A stretch of DNA of 64,000 nt. It comes from Serratia marcescens (GTDB lineage: Bacteria; Pseudomonadota; Gammaproteobacteria; Enterobacterales; Enterobacteriaceae). The stretch is taken from NCBI RefSeq assembly GCF_006715005.1, contig NZ_VFMJ01000001.1, positions 62,001 to 126,000 on the forward strand. The letters are read 5' to 3'. Under the pieces are notes generated by a model, which made no database searches, was not told the DNA's origin, and saw only the letters and a program-made list of their open reading frames with translations. Position 1 is the stretch's first letter. The number at the start of each line of letters is the position of its first letter. Both the position numbers and the translations under genes were made by a program. Below, piece by piece: positions 1 through 9,080 of this stretch.

Positions 1-667
1 CCACGCCGTAGTACAGGCTGTTGATGGTGAAATCACGGCGCTGGGCGTCTTCCTCGATCGAGCCGAAGATGTTGTCGCGCAGCAGCATGCCGTTTTGCGC
101 CTGCTGTGACGAGTTTTTGTCGGATTCCTGATTCTGTTCGTGGTGGCCACGGAAGGTGGCCACTTCGATGATCTCCGGCCCGAACATCACGTGCGCCAAG
201 CGGAAACGGCGGCCGACCAGGCGGCAGTTGCGGAACAGCTTACGCACTTGCTCCGGCGTGGCGTTGGTGGTGATGTCGAAGTCTTTCGGCTTTTTGCCGA
301 GCAACAGATCGCGCACGCCGCCGCCGACCAGATAGGCTTCGTAGCCGGACTTGTTCAGGCGATAAAGCACTTTCAGCGCATTTTCGCTGATGTCTTTACG
401 GGAGATCGAGTGCTGTTCGCGCGGGATCACGGTCATCGAGTCGTTGCTCTCGGCGATAGGAAAAGGCGGACGCTTGCGCGGCGTTGAGCGGCGGGCAGGG
501 GCGTTGCTGCCGTTATCGGCGGCGCGCGGCTGCGGCGCAGGGCGGCTTGGCGCCGCGGCACGCTCTTCGCGGACTACGTTTTTATCGCCGGCCGCCGCGT
601 CGTCGCGGGGCAGCTTGTCATCGCGGGTCAGTACCTTACGACAGAAGTTGGCTACTCGGGTAAAAAT
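1..667 (-). CDS. pcnB: Poly(A) polymerase I, N-terminal part (3' end outside window)
   Basis: The enzyme adds 3' poly(A) tails to RNA and so marks mRNAs and plasmid antisense RNAs for decay. The reverse-strand translation begins [12 protein letters not shown], like E. coli PcnB, then has a basic, Pro/Ala-rich stretch longer than in E. coli. The nucleotidyltransferase core follows: [11 protein letters not shown], then [20 protein letters not shown] with the catalytic acidic pair DFD, and further in [12 protein letters not shown]. No ATG or GTG fits the conserved N-terminus. The codon at 665-667 is ATT, preceded by GAGGTG, and E. coli pcnB is known to start at AUU, so I take this as the start. 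The C-terminal half lies beyond base 1. Confidence 0.93.
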   Translation of the reverse strand, partial: MFTRVANFCRKVLTRDDKLPRDDAAAGDKNVVREERAAAPSRPAPQPRAADNGSNAPARRSTPRKRPPFPIAESNDSMTVIPREQHSISRKDISENALKVLYRLNKSGYEAYLVGGGVRDLLLGKKPKDFDITTNATPEQVRKLFRNCRLVGRRFRLAHVMFGPEIIEVATFRGHHEQNQESDKNSSQQAQNGMLLRDNIFGSIEEDAQRRDFTINSLYYGV

Positions 668-677
668 GGTACACCTC
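665..677 (-). promoter_or_regulatory. pcnB: AUU start codon and Shine-Dalgarno of pcnB
   Basis: On the minus strand GAGGTG (672-677) lies four bases before ATT (665-667), which opens the frame encoding FTRVANFC. The poor start codon is a known way of keeping PcnB low in E. coli; its presence here is seen directly, and its function is inferred by analogy. Confidence 0.75.
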
Positions 678-728
678 GATAGTGACTGATAAAAATGGAG
701 CTAACAAAAAATAGCGGCTAATCATAGC

Positions 729-1640
729 TCACCATGGCTCCTTTGAGAATGCCGGCGTGTTTTCATCCAGAGGGATAGCCTCCTGACGCGGCACGTTTTC
801 CAACCGCCAATGTGCGACCGCCCAGCTCAATAATAATGGCAGGTCAAGATCTTGCCAGCTTTCCGGCAGCGGTTGGCGCAGAAATTTCAGCGCGGCGATC
901 AGTACCGGGCGCGGATCGCCTGCGGGCAATGCCGGCGCATGGTTTTGCTTCGACAGCTTGATGCCGTTGGCGCCCAGGGCCAGCGGCAGATGCACATAAG
1001 TGGGTACCGGCGCCTGCAGCTGGCGATAGAGGGCGATTTGGCGCACTGTCGGTTCGATCAAATCGGCGCCGCGCACAATCTCGGTCACGCCCTGAAAATG
1101 GTCGTCGATCACCACCGCCAGGTTGTAAGCGAACAGCCCGTCGCGACGGCGAATGATGAAGTCTTCCCCCGCGAGCGCCGGATCGGCGTGCAGTTCTCCC
1201 TGCAGGCGGTCGTGGAACCCGTAAACGGGCGCGGTCTGGCGCAAGCGGATGGCGGCGCCCTGCGGGCCGAGCTGTAAGTCACGACAGTGGCCGTCGTACA
1301 ATCCGCCGATGTGCTGGATGCGGCTGCGGGTGCAGGTGCAGTAATAGCTGAGCCCCTGGCGCTGCAACAGATCCAGCGCGGCGCGATAGGCATCGTGACG
1401 TTGGGATTGATAGATGACCTGGCCGTCCCAGTGGAGACCATAATGTTCCAGCGCGGACAGGATGCGAGCGGCGGCGCCGGGAACTTCACGCGGCGGGTCG
1501 ATATCTTCGATGCGAACCAGCCACTGCCCGCGTTGGGCGCGAGCCTGAAGGTAGCTTCCCAGAGCGGCAATCAGCGAACCGAAATGCAGATCCCCGGAAG
1601 GCGATGGGGCAAAGCGCCCCACATAATGACTTTCTTGCAT
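729..1640 (-). CDS. gluQRS: Glutamyl-Q tRNA(Asp) synthetase
   Basis: A paralogue of the glutamyl-tRNA synthetase catalytic domain that attaches glutamate to queuosine at the wobble base of tRNA(Asp). The class I signature is [15 protein letters not shown] (HIGH-like) near the N-terminus. A zinc-binding cluster CTC...YDGHC sits near residue 100, and KLSKQN, the KMSKS-like loop, near residue 235. There is no anticodon-binding domain, as expected. The open frame extends to a GTG at 1691, but the ATG at 1640 matches the E. coli start (M[15 protein letters not shown]) and gives 303 residues against about 308. It follows dksA by about 70 bases on the same strand, the usual dksA-gluQRS pairing. Confidence 0.95.
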   Translation of the reverse strand: MQESHYVGRFAPSPSGDLHFGSLIAALGSYLQARAQRGQWLVRIEDIDPPREVPGAAARILSALEHYGLHWDGQVIYQSQRHDAYRAALDLLQRQGLSYYCTCTRSRIQHIGGLYDGHCRDLQLGPQGAAIRLRQTAPVYGFHDRLQGELHADPALAGEDFIIRRRDGLFAYNLAVVIDDHFQGVTEIVRGADLIEPTVRQIALYRQLQAPVPTYVHLPLALGANGIKLSKQNHAPALPAGDPRPVLIAALKFLRQPLPESWQDLDLPLLLSWAVAHWRLENVPRQEAIPLDENTPAFSKEPW

Positions 1641-1712
1641 ATCAGAGGGGAGAGGTTCCCTTTTCTCTGTGCGGCGCACGCAGGTGCGCACGCCGCAGCG
1701 GTAACAACGGTA

Positions 1713-2162
1713 TTAGCCGGCCATCTGCTTTTCGCGGATCTCAGCCAGCGTCTTGCAGTCGATGCACAGATCGGCGGTCGGACGCGCTTCGAGGCGACGA
1801 ATGCCGATCTCCACGCCACAAGATTCGCAGTAGCCGAAATCATCGTCTTCCACTTTCTTCAGCGTTTTCTCGATCTTTTTGATCAGTTTGCGTTCACGGT
1901 TACGCAGTTCAAGGCTGAACTCTTCTTCCTGGGTAGCACGGTCGGCCGGATCAGGGAAGTTGGCTGCCTCTTCTTGCATATGCGATACAGTACGGTCCAC
2001 TTCGTCCCTGAGCTGGTTGCGCCACGCTTCAAGAATGCGCTTGAAATGCGACAACTGGGCGTCGTTCATGTACTCTTCGCCCGGCTTCTCTTGGTACGGC
2101 TCCACCCCAGCGATGGCGAGAATGCTCAAGGACGAGGTTTTACGGTTTTGCCCTTCTTGCAT
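1713..2162 (-). CDS. dksA: RNA polymerase-binding transcription factor DksA
   Basis: DksA binds the RNA polymerase secondary channel and, with ppGpp, represses rRNA and activates amino-acid promoters. The N-terminus [20 protein letters not shown] is identical to E. coli. The coiled coil carries the tip motif DPADRA (residues 71-76), and the zinc finger cysteines are C112, C115, C133 and C136. The protein has 149 residues, not 151. In the second coiled-coil helix the sequence reads [11 protein letters not shown] where E. coli has LELRNRDRERKLI, so two residues (Arg-Asp or Asp-Arg) are missing and the cysteines are shifted by two. Everything else is highly conserved, so this is dksA with certainty; the in-frame deletion is the oddity. 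Confidence 0.97.
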   Translation of the reverse strand: MQEGQNRKTSSLSILAIAGVEPYQEKPGEEYMNDAQLSHFKRILEAWRNQLRDEVDRTVSHMQEEAANFPDPADRATQEEEFSLELRNRERKLIKKIEKTLKKVEDDDFGYCESCGVEIGIRRLEARPTADLCIDCKTLAEIREKQMAG

Positions 2163-2344
2163 GTTGCTTCTCCTACATACACACGCACTATCGAATCCCC
2201 AATGCGGGGGAAAAACAGGCCGCTATAAATAACAGAAGGAAGGTAGGTTGGCAATTATTCCTGTCGCCCGCTTGACAATCGTGTGAAGGAGGGCGTATTT
2301 GGCGATCGTGCTGGTCGGTTGTCTATTTATAGGGACCGACTGCG

Positions 2345-3052
2345 CTAATCGATAAAAAACGGCAGCTTATCGCAGAGATAAATACCGTCAGGTGATAACT
2401 TTGCCCCGTAACAAACCACTTCCACTCCCAACTGCCGGACCTGTGCCAACAGCGCCGCATAGCGCTCATCTATATGATGTGCCGGTGCGACCTGCTCAAT
2501 ACCGCTGTGTAACACGGCAAAGAACAACACCGCCCGTTGCCCGCTTTCAACCACGCTGAGCAACTCACGCAGGTGCTTTTGCCCTCTGAGCGTTACCGCA
2601 TCAGGAAAGTAACCACGTTGTTGTTGCAGTAATGTGACTGACTTAACTTCAATATAGCAGTTAACCCGATTTTCTGCCTGTAATAACAAATCGATACGGC
2701 TGTTTTCACCACCGTATTTCACTTCGCCGCTGATTTTACTGTAACCGGATAATTCATTGATTAAATTGTGTTCGATTGCCTCGCGCACCAGCGCGTTGGC
2801 ACGCAGGGTATTGACGCAGATCCAGTGCCCCTGTTGGGTATGGGTCAACTCCCAGCTGTGGGCGTATTTGCGCTTGGGATTATCCGAAGTGGAGTACCAA
2901 ACGGTATCGCCGGGCGTGGCGCAGCCGGTCATGGCGCCGGTATTGGCGCAGTGCAGCGTAAAGGTTTCCCCTTCCGGGGTGATCACGTCCGCCAGAAAGC
3001 GCTTGTAACGTTTGATCAGCGTGGCGGAACGCAGCGGTGGAGAGAAAATCAT
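2345..3052 (-). CDS. sfsA: DNA/RNA nuclease SfsA (sugar fermentation stimulation protein)
   Basis: SfsA was found in E. coli as a gene that stimulates maltose fermentation when overexpressed; the family has a nuclease-like fold. The conserved family blocks are present: [20 protein letters not shown] at the N-terminus, [25 protein letters not shown] and YIEVKSVTL (nuclease-like core), and [16 protein letters not shown]. The frame runs upstream to 3079, but the ATG at 3050-3052 matches the E. coli start and gives 235 residues (E. coli 234). It overlaps the stop of thpR as ATGA, so the two are probably translationally coupled. About 180 bases separate its end from dksA. Confidence 0.93.
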   Translation of the reverse strand: MIFSPPLRSATLIKRYKRFLADVITPEGETFTLHCANTGAMTGCATPGDTVWYSTSDNPKRKYAHSWELTHTQQGHWICVNTLRANALVREAIEHNLINELSGYSKISGEVKYGGENSRIDLLLQAENRVNCYIEVKSVTLLQQQRGYFPDAVTLRGQKHLRELLSVVESGQRAVLFFAVLHSGIEQVAPAHHIDERYAALLAQVRQLGVEVVCYGAKLSPDGIYLCDKLPFFID

Positions 3053-3591
3053 GCGGATGCCTGCTTGGCCAGCGGCCACTGTTCGAGGTGTTGATAGCGG
3101 GTGCGGCCGTTTTCGAACACCGACTCATATAAGGAAAAGGCGTCGGCGCTGAACGCCCAGCCCGGCGTCGCCGGCGGGATGGCCACCGGCTGGGTGGCGG
3201 CGCGCAACAGCGTGATGTGCGGATGGAACGGCAGCGCGCTTTGATGGCAGCCGTTGCGGGCGGCCTGCGAACGCAGCAGCTCGGCCAGCTGCAGAAGCCC
3301 GCGCGGCGCGCGGCGGGTACCGAGCCAGACCACGCCGGGGCGCGGCCAATGGCCGAGATCGTCGAGCCGCATGCTGAAGCCGGGTTGAACGATGCGGCCG
3401 GCCAGTTTGCGCAGCGCCAGCTCTTTCTGCGCGGTGACCTCGCCGAGAAACGCCAGCGTCAGGTGCAAATTGGCCGCCGCCACCGGTCGGCCGGCCTCTG
3501 GCGTAAACGCCTCGGCGCGCCAGCGGATCACCTGCTGTTGCAGGGCATCAGGCAAGGACAGGGCGAAAAACAGGCGGCGCGAATTGGACAT
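3049..3591 (-). CDS. thpR: RNA 2',3'-cyclic phosphodiesterase
   Basis: A 2H phosphoesterase (formerly LigT) that opens 2',3'-cyclic phosphates on RNA ends and can ligate tRNA halves in vitro. Both catalytic HxTx-type motifs are visible: HLTLAFLG in the first third and HPHITLLR in the last third of the 180-residue protein. The start ATG at 3589-3591 opens [15 protein letters not shown]; upstream extension of the frame has no similarity I recognise. The stop overlaps the sfsA start by four bases. The gene is divergent from hrpB across about 190 bases. Confidence 0.92.
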   Translation of the reverse strand: MSNSRRLFFALSLPDALQQQVIRWRAEAFTPEAGRPVAAANLHLTLAFLGEVTAQKELALRKLAGRIVQPGFSMRLDDLGHWPRPGVVWLGTRRAPRGLLQLAELLRSQAARNGCHQSALPFHPHITLLRAATQPVAIPPATPGWAFSADAFSLYESVFENGRTRYQHLEQWPLAKQASA

Positions 3592-3779
3592 GGGGGCTCG
3601 GTAAATAATGACAAATCCGTCGGGACAGACCTGGATACGGTTTGCAGCGGTCGCGCGCGAAGCGGGACGCATGGACGAGCTCCGTACTATAGCTAACGCC
3701 GCCGCAGTTTGAAAGGCTACGGGGGCAAAGCTAATGCTACACTGTACGCCGTTTAACGTTAACCACCACGGAGAGTTCA

Positions 3780-6218
3780 GTGTCTTCATTGCCCGTCAGC
3801 GCGGTGCTTGATGAGTTGCTGGCTGCGTTGCAGTCCGCTCCTCAGGTGCTGTTGCACGCCCCGACCGGCGCCGGTAAATCCACCTGGCTGCCGCTGCAGA
3901 TCCTGGCTAAGGCCGGGTTGCCGGGGCGCATTATCATGCTCGAGCCGCGGCGGCTGGCGGCGAAAAACGTCGCCTATCGCCTGGCGCAGCAACTGGGGGA
4001 GGAGCCCGGCCAGACCGTGGGCTACCGCATGCGCGCCGAAAGTAAAAGCGGGCCGCAGACCCGGCTGGAAGTGGTGACGGAAGGCATTCTCACCCGCATG
4101 CTGCAGCAGGATGCCGAGCTGCAGGGCGTGTCGCTGGTGATCCTCGATGAATTCCACGAACGCAGCCTGCAGGCCGATCTGGCGCTGGCGCTGCTGCTCG
4201 ACGTGCAGCAAGGGCTGCGCGACGATCTGAAACTGCTGATCATGTCGGCCACCCTGGACAACGCTCGCCTGTCGCAGCTGCTGCCGGAAGCGCCGGTGGT
4301 GGTGTCCGAGGGGCGTAGCTTCCCGGTTGAGCGTCTGTATCAGCCGTTGGCCAACCATCAGCGGCTGGAGGACGGCGTAGCGGCGGCGGTGAAGCGGTTG
4401 CTGGCCGAACAGCCGGGGTCTTTGCTGCTGTTCCTGCCGGGCGTGGCGGAGATCAATCGGGTGCTGGAGCGATTGACCGGCGAGGTGGCGAGCGATACCG
4501 ATCTTTGCCCGCTGTATGGCGCCCTGCCTCTGGCGCAACAGCAAAAAGCGATTCAGCCGGCGGCGCCTGGCCGCCGCAAGGTGGTGCTGGCGACCAACAT
4601 CGCCGAAACCAGCCTGACGATCGAGGGCATTCGGCTGGTGGTGGACAGCGGCCTGGAGCGCGTGGCGCGTTACGACGTACGCAACGGCTTAACACGGCTA
4701 GCGACGCAGCGCATCAGTCAAGCCTCGATGGTGCAGCGTGCCGGGCGCGCCGGGCGCCTGGAGCCGGGCATTTGCTGGCATCTGTTCGCCAAAGAACAGG
4801 CGGAGCGCGCGGCGGAACATGCCGAACCGGACATTTTACAGAGCGATCTCACCGGCTTCTGGCTCGAATTGCTGCAGTGGGGGTGCCATGATCCGGCGCA
4901 GCTGACCTGGCTTGATGCGCCTTCGGCGGCGGCATTGGCAGCGGCCAGGGCGCTGTTGCACCGGCTGGGAGCCACGGATGACGGCGGCAAACTTACCGCG
5001 CCGGGGCGCCAGATGGCCGCGCTGGGGTGCGAGCCGCGACTGGCGGCGATGCTGGTCGCCGGCGCGGCACTGGGCGCCGACGGCCTGGCGACGGCGGCGT
5101 TGTTGGCGGCGTTGCTGGAAGAACCGCCGCGCGGCGGGCAGATGGATATCGGTTATTGGCTGAGCCGCCCGCAACCGAACTGGCGGCAGCGCGCCGCACA
5201 GTTGGCCAAACGCCTGCCGCAACGTGCGGGGCAAATCGACGCCGATCTGGCGCCGCGTCTGTTGGCGCAGGCGTTTACCGATCGTATCGCCCAGCGCCGT
5301 GGCCAGGACGGCCGCTACCTGCTGGCCAACGGCCTGGGGGCGGCGATGAACCAGGACGAGGCGCTGTCGCGCGCCCCCTGGCTTATCGTTCCCAGCCTGT
5401 TGCAGGGCCACAACAGCCCCGATGCGCGTATCCTGCTGGCGCTGCCGGTGGACATCGAAGCCCTGGCGGCGCAGCTGCCGGCGATTGTCATGCAGCGCAC
5501 GGCAGTGGAATGGGATGAAGATAAGGGCACGTTGCGCGCCTGGAAGCGCCAGCAGATCGGTCGTCTGACGCTGCGCGCTCAGCCGCTGGCAAAACCGGCG
5601 GACGAAGAGCTGCAGCAAGCGCTGCTCGACTGGGTGCGTGCGCAGGGGCTGGCGGTGCTCAACTGGGAGGGCGCCGCTGAACAATTGCGGGTGCGCCTGC
5701 AGTGCGCGCAAGCCTGGCTGCCGGAAGCGGAGTGGCCGGCGATGGATGAAGAGCCGCTGCTGGCGGCGCTGGAGCAGTGGCTGTTGCCGTCGCTGAACGG
5801 CGTGCGCGATCTGCGCGGCTTGAAGCAGGTCAACATCGCCGAAGCGCTGTCCCGTCTGCTGGACTGGCAGCAAAAGCAGCGGCTGGATAATGCGCTACCC
5901 ACTCATTACACTGTGCCGACCGGCAGCCGCCTGCCGATCCGTTATGAGGCCGGCAAACCGCCGGCGCTGGCGGTGCGTTTGCAGGAGGTGTTCGGCGAGC
6001 AGCGCAGCCCGATGTTGGCGGAGGGTCGCATCCCGGTGGTGCTTGAGTTACTCTCACCGGCGCACCGGCCGTTGCAAATCACCGGCGATCTGGCGGCCTT
6101 CTGGCAAGGCGCCTATCGCGAGGTGCAAAAAGAGATGAAGGGCCGCTACCCGAAACACGTTTGGCCGGACGATCCGGCCACGGCGGTACCGACGCGCCGA
6201 ACGAAGAAATATCAGTAG
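3780..6218 (+). CDS. hrpB: ATP-dependent helicase HrpB (DEAH-box family)
   Basis: A large RNA-helicase-like ATPase of unclear cellular role. Walker A is APTGAGKST at residues 28-36. The DExH box is LDEFHERS near residue 123, followed by the motif III SAT near residue 160. The superfamily 2 motif VI appears as QRAGRAGR near 320. HrpB-specific C-terminal domains follow. The 812-residue length is normal for the family. Translation starts at a GTG (3780-3782) with GGAGAG a few bases upstream; no ATG is better placed. It is transcribed away from thpR and towards mrcB, as in E. coli. Confidence 0.94.
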   Translation: MSSLPVSAVLDELLAALQSAPQVLLHAPTGAGKSTWLPLQILAKAGLPGRIIMLEPRRLAAKNVAYRLAQQLGEEPGQTVGYRMRAESKSGPQTRLEVVTEGILTRMLQQDAELQGVSLVILDEFHERSLQADLALALLLDVQQGLRDDLKLLIMSATLDNARLSQLLPEAPVVVSEGRSFPVERLYQPLANHQRLEDGVAAAVKRLLAEQPGSLLLFLPGVAEINRVLERLTGEVASDTDLCPLYGALPLAQQQKAIQPAAPGRRKVVLATNIAETSLTIEGIRLVVDSGLERVARYDVRNGLTRLATQRISQASMVQRAGRAGRLEPGICWHLFAKEQAERAAEHAEPDILQSDLTGFWLELLQWGCHDPAQLTWLDAPSAAALAAARALLHRLGATDDGGKLTAPGRQMAALGCEPRLAAMLVAGAALGADGLATAALLAALLEEPPRGGQMDIGYWLSRPQPNWRQRAAQLAKRLPQRAGQIDADLAPRLLAQAFTDRIAQRRGQDGRYLLANGLGAAMNQDEALSRAPWLIVPSLLQGHNSPDARILLALPVDIEALAAQLPAIVMQRTAVEWDEDKGTLRAWKRQQIGRLTLRAQPLAKPADEELQQALLDWVRAQGLAVLNWEGAAEQLRVRLQCAQAWLPEAEWPAMDEEPLLAALEQWLLPSLNGVRDLRGLKQVNIAEALSRLLDWQQKQRLDNALPTHYTVPTGSRLPIRYEAGKPPALAVRLQEVFGEQRSPMLAEGRIPVVLELLSPAHRPLQITGDLAAFWQGAYREVQKEMKGRYPKHVWPDDPATAVPTRRTKKYQ

Positions 6219-6336
6219 GTCGCGATCATTTAAGGTTTGGAATTCAGATGTTTCTTCTGGTCAGCGCTGCGGCGTAGGCACAGATTAAGCGACTAATCAT
6301 GGCCGGCAGTGTCGGCAAGCTCGGAGAACAACAGCC

Positions 6337-8829
6337 ATGGCTGGGGATGACCGCGAGCCCATCGGGCGCAAAGGAAAACAACCAAAAAGCACTGCGTCGC
6401 GCAAGCCGCCGCGCCGTCGCCGAGACGACGATTATGACGATTACGAAGAAGACGAGTATGACGATGATGAGTATGAAGAGGAGGAGGAACGCATGCCGCG
6501 TAAGGTAAAAGCGACTCCGCCGCGTAAAAAACGCCGTTGGCTTGGCCTGTTTATCAAACTGATCCTGGTGATCGCCGTCCTGTTGGCGATCTATGGCGTC
6601 TACCTGGACTCGCAGATCCGCAGCCGCATCGACGGTAAAGTCTGGCAGCTGCCGGCGGCGGTGTACGGCCGCATGGTCAACCTGGAACCGGGCATGCCGT
6701 ACAGCAAGAAGGAGATGGTCAACCTGCTGGAGGGCATGCAGTACCGTCAGGTCAGCCGCATGACGCGCCCGGGCGAGTTTACCGTGCAGGCCAACAGCAT
6801 CGAAATGCTGCGCCGCCCGTTCGACTTCCCGGATGGTAAAGAAGGGCAGATCCGCGCCCGTCTCGACTTCCAGAACAACCGCCTGGCGAAGATCGAAAAT
6901 CTGGACAGCGGCCGCAGCTTCGGCTTCTTCCGCCTCGATCCGCGTCTTATCACCATGCTGCAGTCGCCTAACGGTGAACAGCGCCTGTTCGTGCCGCGTT
7001 CCGGTTTCCCGGATCTGTTGGTAGACACGCTGATCGCCACGGAAGACCGCCATTTCTATGAGCATGACGGCATCAGCCCGTACTCCATCGGCCGCGCGGT
7101 GCTGGCCAACCTGACCGCCGGTCGTGCGGTGCAGGGCGGCAGTACCCTGACGCAGCAGCTGGTGAAGAACCTGTTCCTGACCAACGAACGTTCGCTGTGG
7201 CGTAAGGCCAACGAAGCCTATATGGCGCTGTTGGTGGATTACCGTTACAGCAAAGACCGCATCCTGGAGCTGTATCTGAACGAGGTGTACCTCGGCCAGA
7301 GCGGCAGCGACCAGATCCGCGGTTTCCCGTTGGCCAGCCTGTATTACTTCGGCCGTCCGGTGGACGAGCTGAGCCTCGATCAGCAGGCGTTGCTGGTCGG
7401 CATGGTCAAGGGCGCGTCGCTGTATAACCCGTGGCGCAACCCGAAACTGGCGCTGGAACGCCGCAACCTGGTGCTCAAACTGCTGCAGAACCAGGGCGTG
7501 ATCGACGGCGAGCTGTATGACATGCTGAGCGCGCGTCCGCTGGGCGTGCAGCCGAAAGGCGGCGTCATTACGCCACAGCCGGCGTTTATGCAGATGGTGC
7601 GTCAGGAACTGCAAACCAAGCTGGGCGATAAGGTCAATGACCTGTCCGGCGTGAAGATCTTCACCACGCTGGATCCGGTGTCGCAAGACGCGGCGGAAAA
7701 AGCGGTCGAAGACGGCATCCCGGCGCTGCGCGCTGCGCGCCACCTGCAGGATCTGGAAGCGGCAATGGTGATCGTCGATCGCTTCAGCGGTGAAGTGCGC
7801 GCCATGGTCGGCGGCGCCAACCCGCAGTTCGCCGGCTTCAACCGCGCCATGCAGGCGCGCCGCCTGGTCGGCTCGCTGGCCAAGCCGCCGACGTACCTGA
7901 CCGCGCTGTCCGAACCGGATAAATACCGCCTCAACACCTGGCTGGCGGATGCGCCGCTGTCGCTGAAACAGCCAAACGGCGCCGTCTGGCAGCCGAACAA
8001 CTATGACCGTAAATTCCGCGGTCAGGTGATGCTGGTGGATGCGTTGGCCAACTCGCTGAACGTGCCGACGGTGAACCTAGGCCTGTCGGTCGGGCTGGAT
8101 CAGATCAGCGCTACGCTGCAACGCCTGGGGATCCCGAAAGCGGAGATCAACCCGGTGCCGTCGATGCTGCTGGGGGCGATCGGCCTGACGCCGATGGAAG
8201 TCGCTCAGGAGTACCAGACCATCGCCAGCGGCGGTAACCGTGCGCCGCTGTCGGCGGTGCGTTCGGTGATCGCCGAAGACGGCACGGTGCTGTACCAGAG
8301 CTTCCCTCAGGCGGAACGCATGGTGCCGGCGCAGGCCGCTTACCTGACGTTGTACGCGATGCAGCAGGGCGTGGCGCGCGGGACTTCCCGCTCGCTGTCG
8401 GTGAAGTTCCCGAACTATAACCTGGCGGCGAAAACCGGTACCACCAACGATCTGCGCGACAGCTGGTTCGCCGGCATCGACGGCAAGGAAGTGGCGATCG
8501 CCTGGGTGGGGCGCGACAACAACGGCCCGGCCAAGCTGACCGGCGCCAACGGTGCGTTGACCCTCTATCGTCGCTATCTGGAAAACCAGACGCCGCTGCC
8601 GCTGATGCTGCAGCCGCCGGAAGGCATTAACCAGATGAGCATCGACTCTGCCGGCAACTTTATTTGCGGCGGCGGCAGCTGGCGCACCATCCCGGTCTGG
8701 ACCGACAATCCGCAGGGATTGTGCCAGGCCAGCCAGGCGGCGGTGCAGCAACAGCAGCAACCGGCGGCGGGTGAGCAAAAAGATGGCGATGGCGTCGCCG
8801 GCTGGATCAAGGATATGTTCGGCCAGTAA
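6337..8829 (+). CDS. mrcB: Penicillin-binding protein 1B, bifunctional transglycosylase/transpeptidase
   Basis: One of the two main peptidoglycan polymerases, anchored in the inner membrane. The N-terminus [14 protein letters not shown] matches E. coli. A strongly acidic Asp/Glu/Tyr cytoplasmic tail follows, then a single transmembrane segment around residues 68-88 and the UB2H domain. The GT51 glycosyltransferase has [12 protein letters not shown] (catalytic Glu near 235) and GGSTLTQQL. The transpeptidase has SLAK with the active serine near residue 513, SLN near 570, and KTGTT near 698. At 830 residues it is close to the 844 of E. coli. The family is activated by outer-membrane LpoB, which is not in this window. 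An internal start for a shorter isoform is listed separately. Two terminators follow. Confidence 0.97.
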   Translation: MAGDDREPIGRKGKQPKSTASRKPPRRRRDDDYDDYEEDEYDDDEYEEEEERMPRKVKATPPRKKRRWLGLFIKLILVIAVLLAIYGVYLDSQIRSRIDGKVWQLPAAVYGRMVNLEPGMPYSKKEMVNLLEGMQYRQVSRMTRPGEFTVQANSIEMLRRPFDFPDGKEGQIRARLDFQNNRLAKIENLDSGRSFGFFRLDPRLITMLQSPNGEQRLFVPRSGFPDLLVDTLIATEDRHFYEHDGISPYSIGRAVLANLTAGRAVQGGSTLTQQLVKNLFLTNERSLWRKANEAYMALLVDYRYSKDRILELYLNEVYLGQSGSDQIRGFPLASLYYFGRPVDELSLDQQALLVGMVKGASLYNPWRNPKLALERRNLVLKLLQNQGVIDGELYDMLSARPLGVQPKGGVITPQPAFMQMVRQELQTKLGDKVNDLSGVKIFTTLDPVSQDAAEKAVEDGIPALRAARHLQDLEAAMVIVDRFSGEVRAMVGGANPQFAGFNRAMQARRLVGSLAKPPTYLTALSEPDKYRLNTWLADAPLSLKQPNGAVWQPNNYDRKFRGQVMLVDALANSLNVPTVNLGLSVGLDQISATLQRLGIPKAEINPVPSMLLGAIGLTPMEVAQEYQTIASGGNRAPLSAVRSVIAEDGTVLYQSFPQAERMVPAQAAYLTLYAMQQGVARGTSRSLSVKFPNYNLAAKTGTTNDLRDSWFAGIDGKEVAIAWVGRDNNGPAKLTGANGALTLYRRYLENQTPLPLMLQPPEGINQMSIDSAGNFICGGGSWRTIPVWTDNPQGLCQASQAAVQQQQQPAAGEQKDGDGVAGWIKDMFGQ
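6482..6495 (+). promoter_or_regulatory. Probable internal ribosome binding site for short PBP1b isoform
   Basis: GAGGAGGAAC stands just before an in-frame ATG (6493-6495, Met53, MPRKVK). E. coli makes a second PBP1b form from an internal Met at the equivalent place (Met46). The Shine-Dalgarno here is stronger than the one before the full-length start. Its use is inferred. Confidence 0.6.
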
Positions 8830-8834
8830 TCGCT

Positions 8835-8866
8835 ACCGGGGCGTCGGCCCCGGTGAAAATTTTTTC
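8835..8866 (+). terminator. Rho-independent terminator of mrcB (first)
   Basis: An eight-base-pair stem ACCGGGGC/GCCCCGGT with a GTCG loop, followed by an A-rich step and six T residues, five bases after the mrcB stop codon. Confidence 0.85.
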
Positions 8867-8875
8867 TTTGTTATT

Positions 8876-8907
8876 AAGCCCGTAACCTTGGTTGCGGGCT
8901 TTTTTGT
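8876..8907 (+). terminator. Second terminator downstream of mrcB
   Basis: The stem AGCCCGTAAC/GTTGCGGGCT (one G-T pair) is followed by six T. In tandem with the previous hairpin it separates mrcB from the iron-regulated fhu operon. Confidence 0.85.
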
Positions 8908-9022
8908 TTTTCCGCTCGTTTTATTTCCCTGTTAACCGCATGGCTAAGCGCCTAATCCTTAACCTATTTGCCCTATGAATTCGGCTTGCAGTTTAATTTG
9001 GCTTCTGCATAAAATGCGACGC

Positions 9023-9041
9023 TTATAATAATTATTATCGT
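9023..9041 (+). promoter_or_regulatory. Fur box upstream of fhuA
   Basis: TTATAATAATTATTATCGT matches the Fur consensus (three NATAAT-type hexamers), about 40 bases before the fhuA ATG. A TATAAT hexamer lies inside it, so Fur bound with iron would cover the promoter. Ferrichrome operons are classic Fur targets. Confidence 0.8.
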
Positions 9042-9080
9042 TTACATTCGTCATTTAATAATTCATCAGAGAAATCAACT

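Noticed and set aside
1641-1691. Upstream GTG start for gluQRS giving 320 residues
   Set aside because: The additional 17 residues (Arg/Glu-rich) have no counterpart in E. coli GluQRS, which aligns from the ATG at 1640.
3786-5873. Long minus-strand frames opposite hrpB (252 and 345 codons)
   Set aside because: Gln/Arg/His-rich products typical of the antisense of GC-rich genes; hrpB on the plus strand has all helicase motifs.
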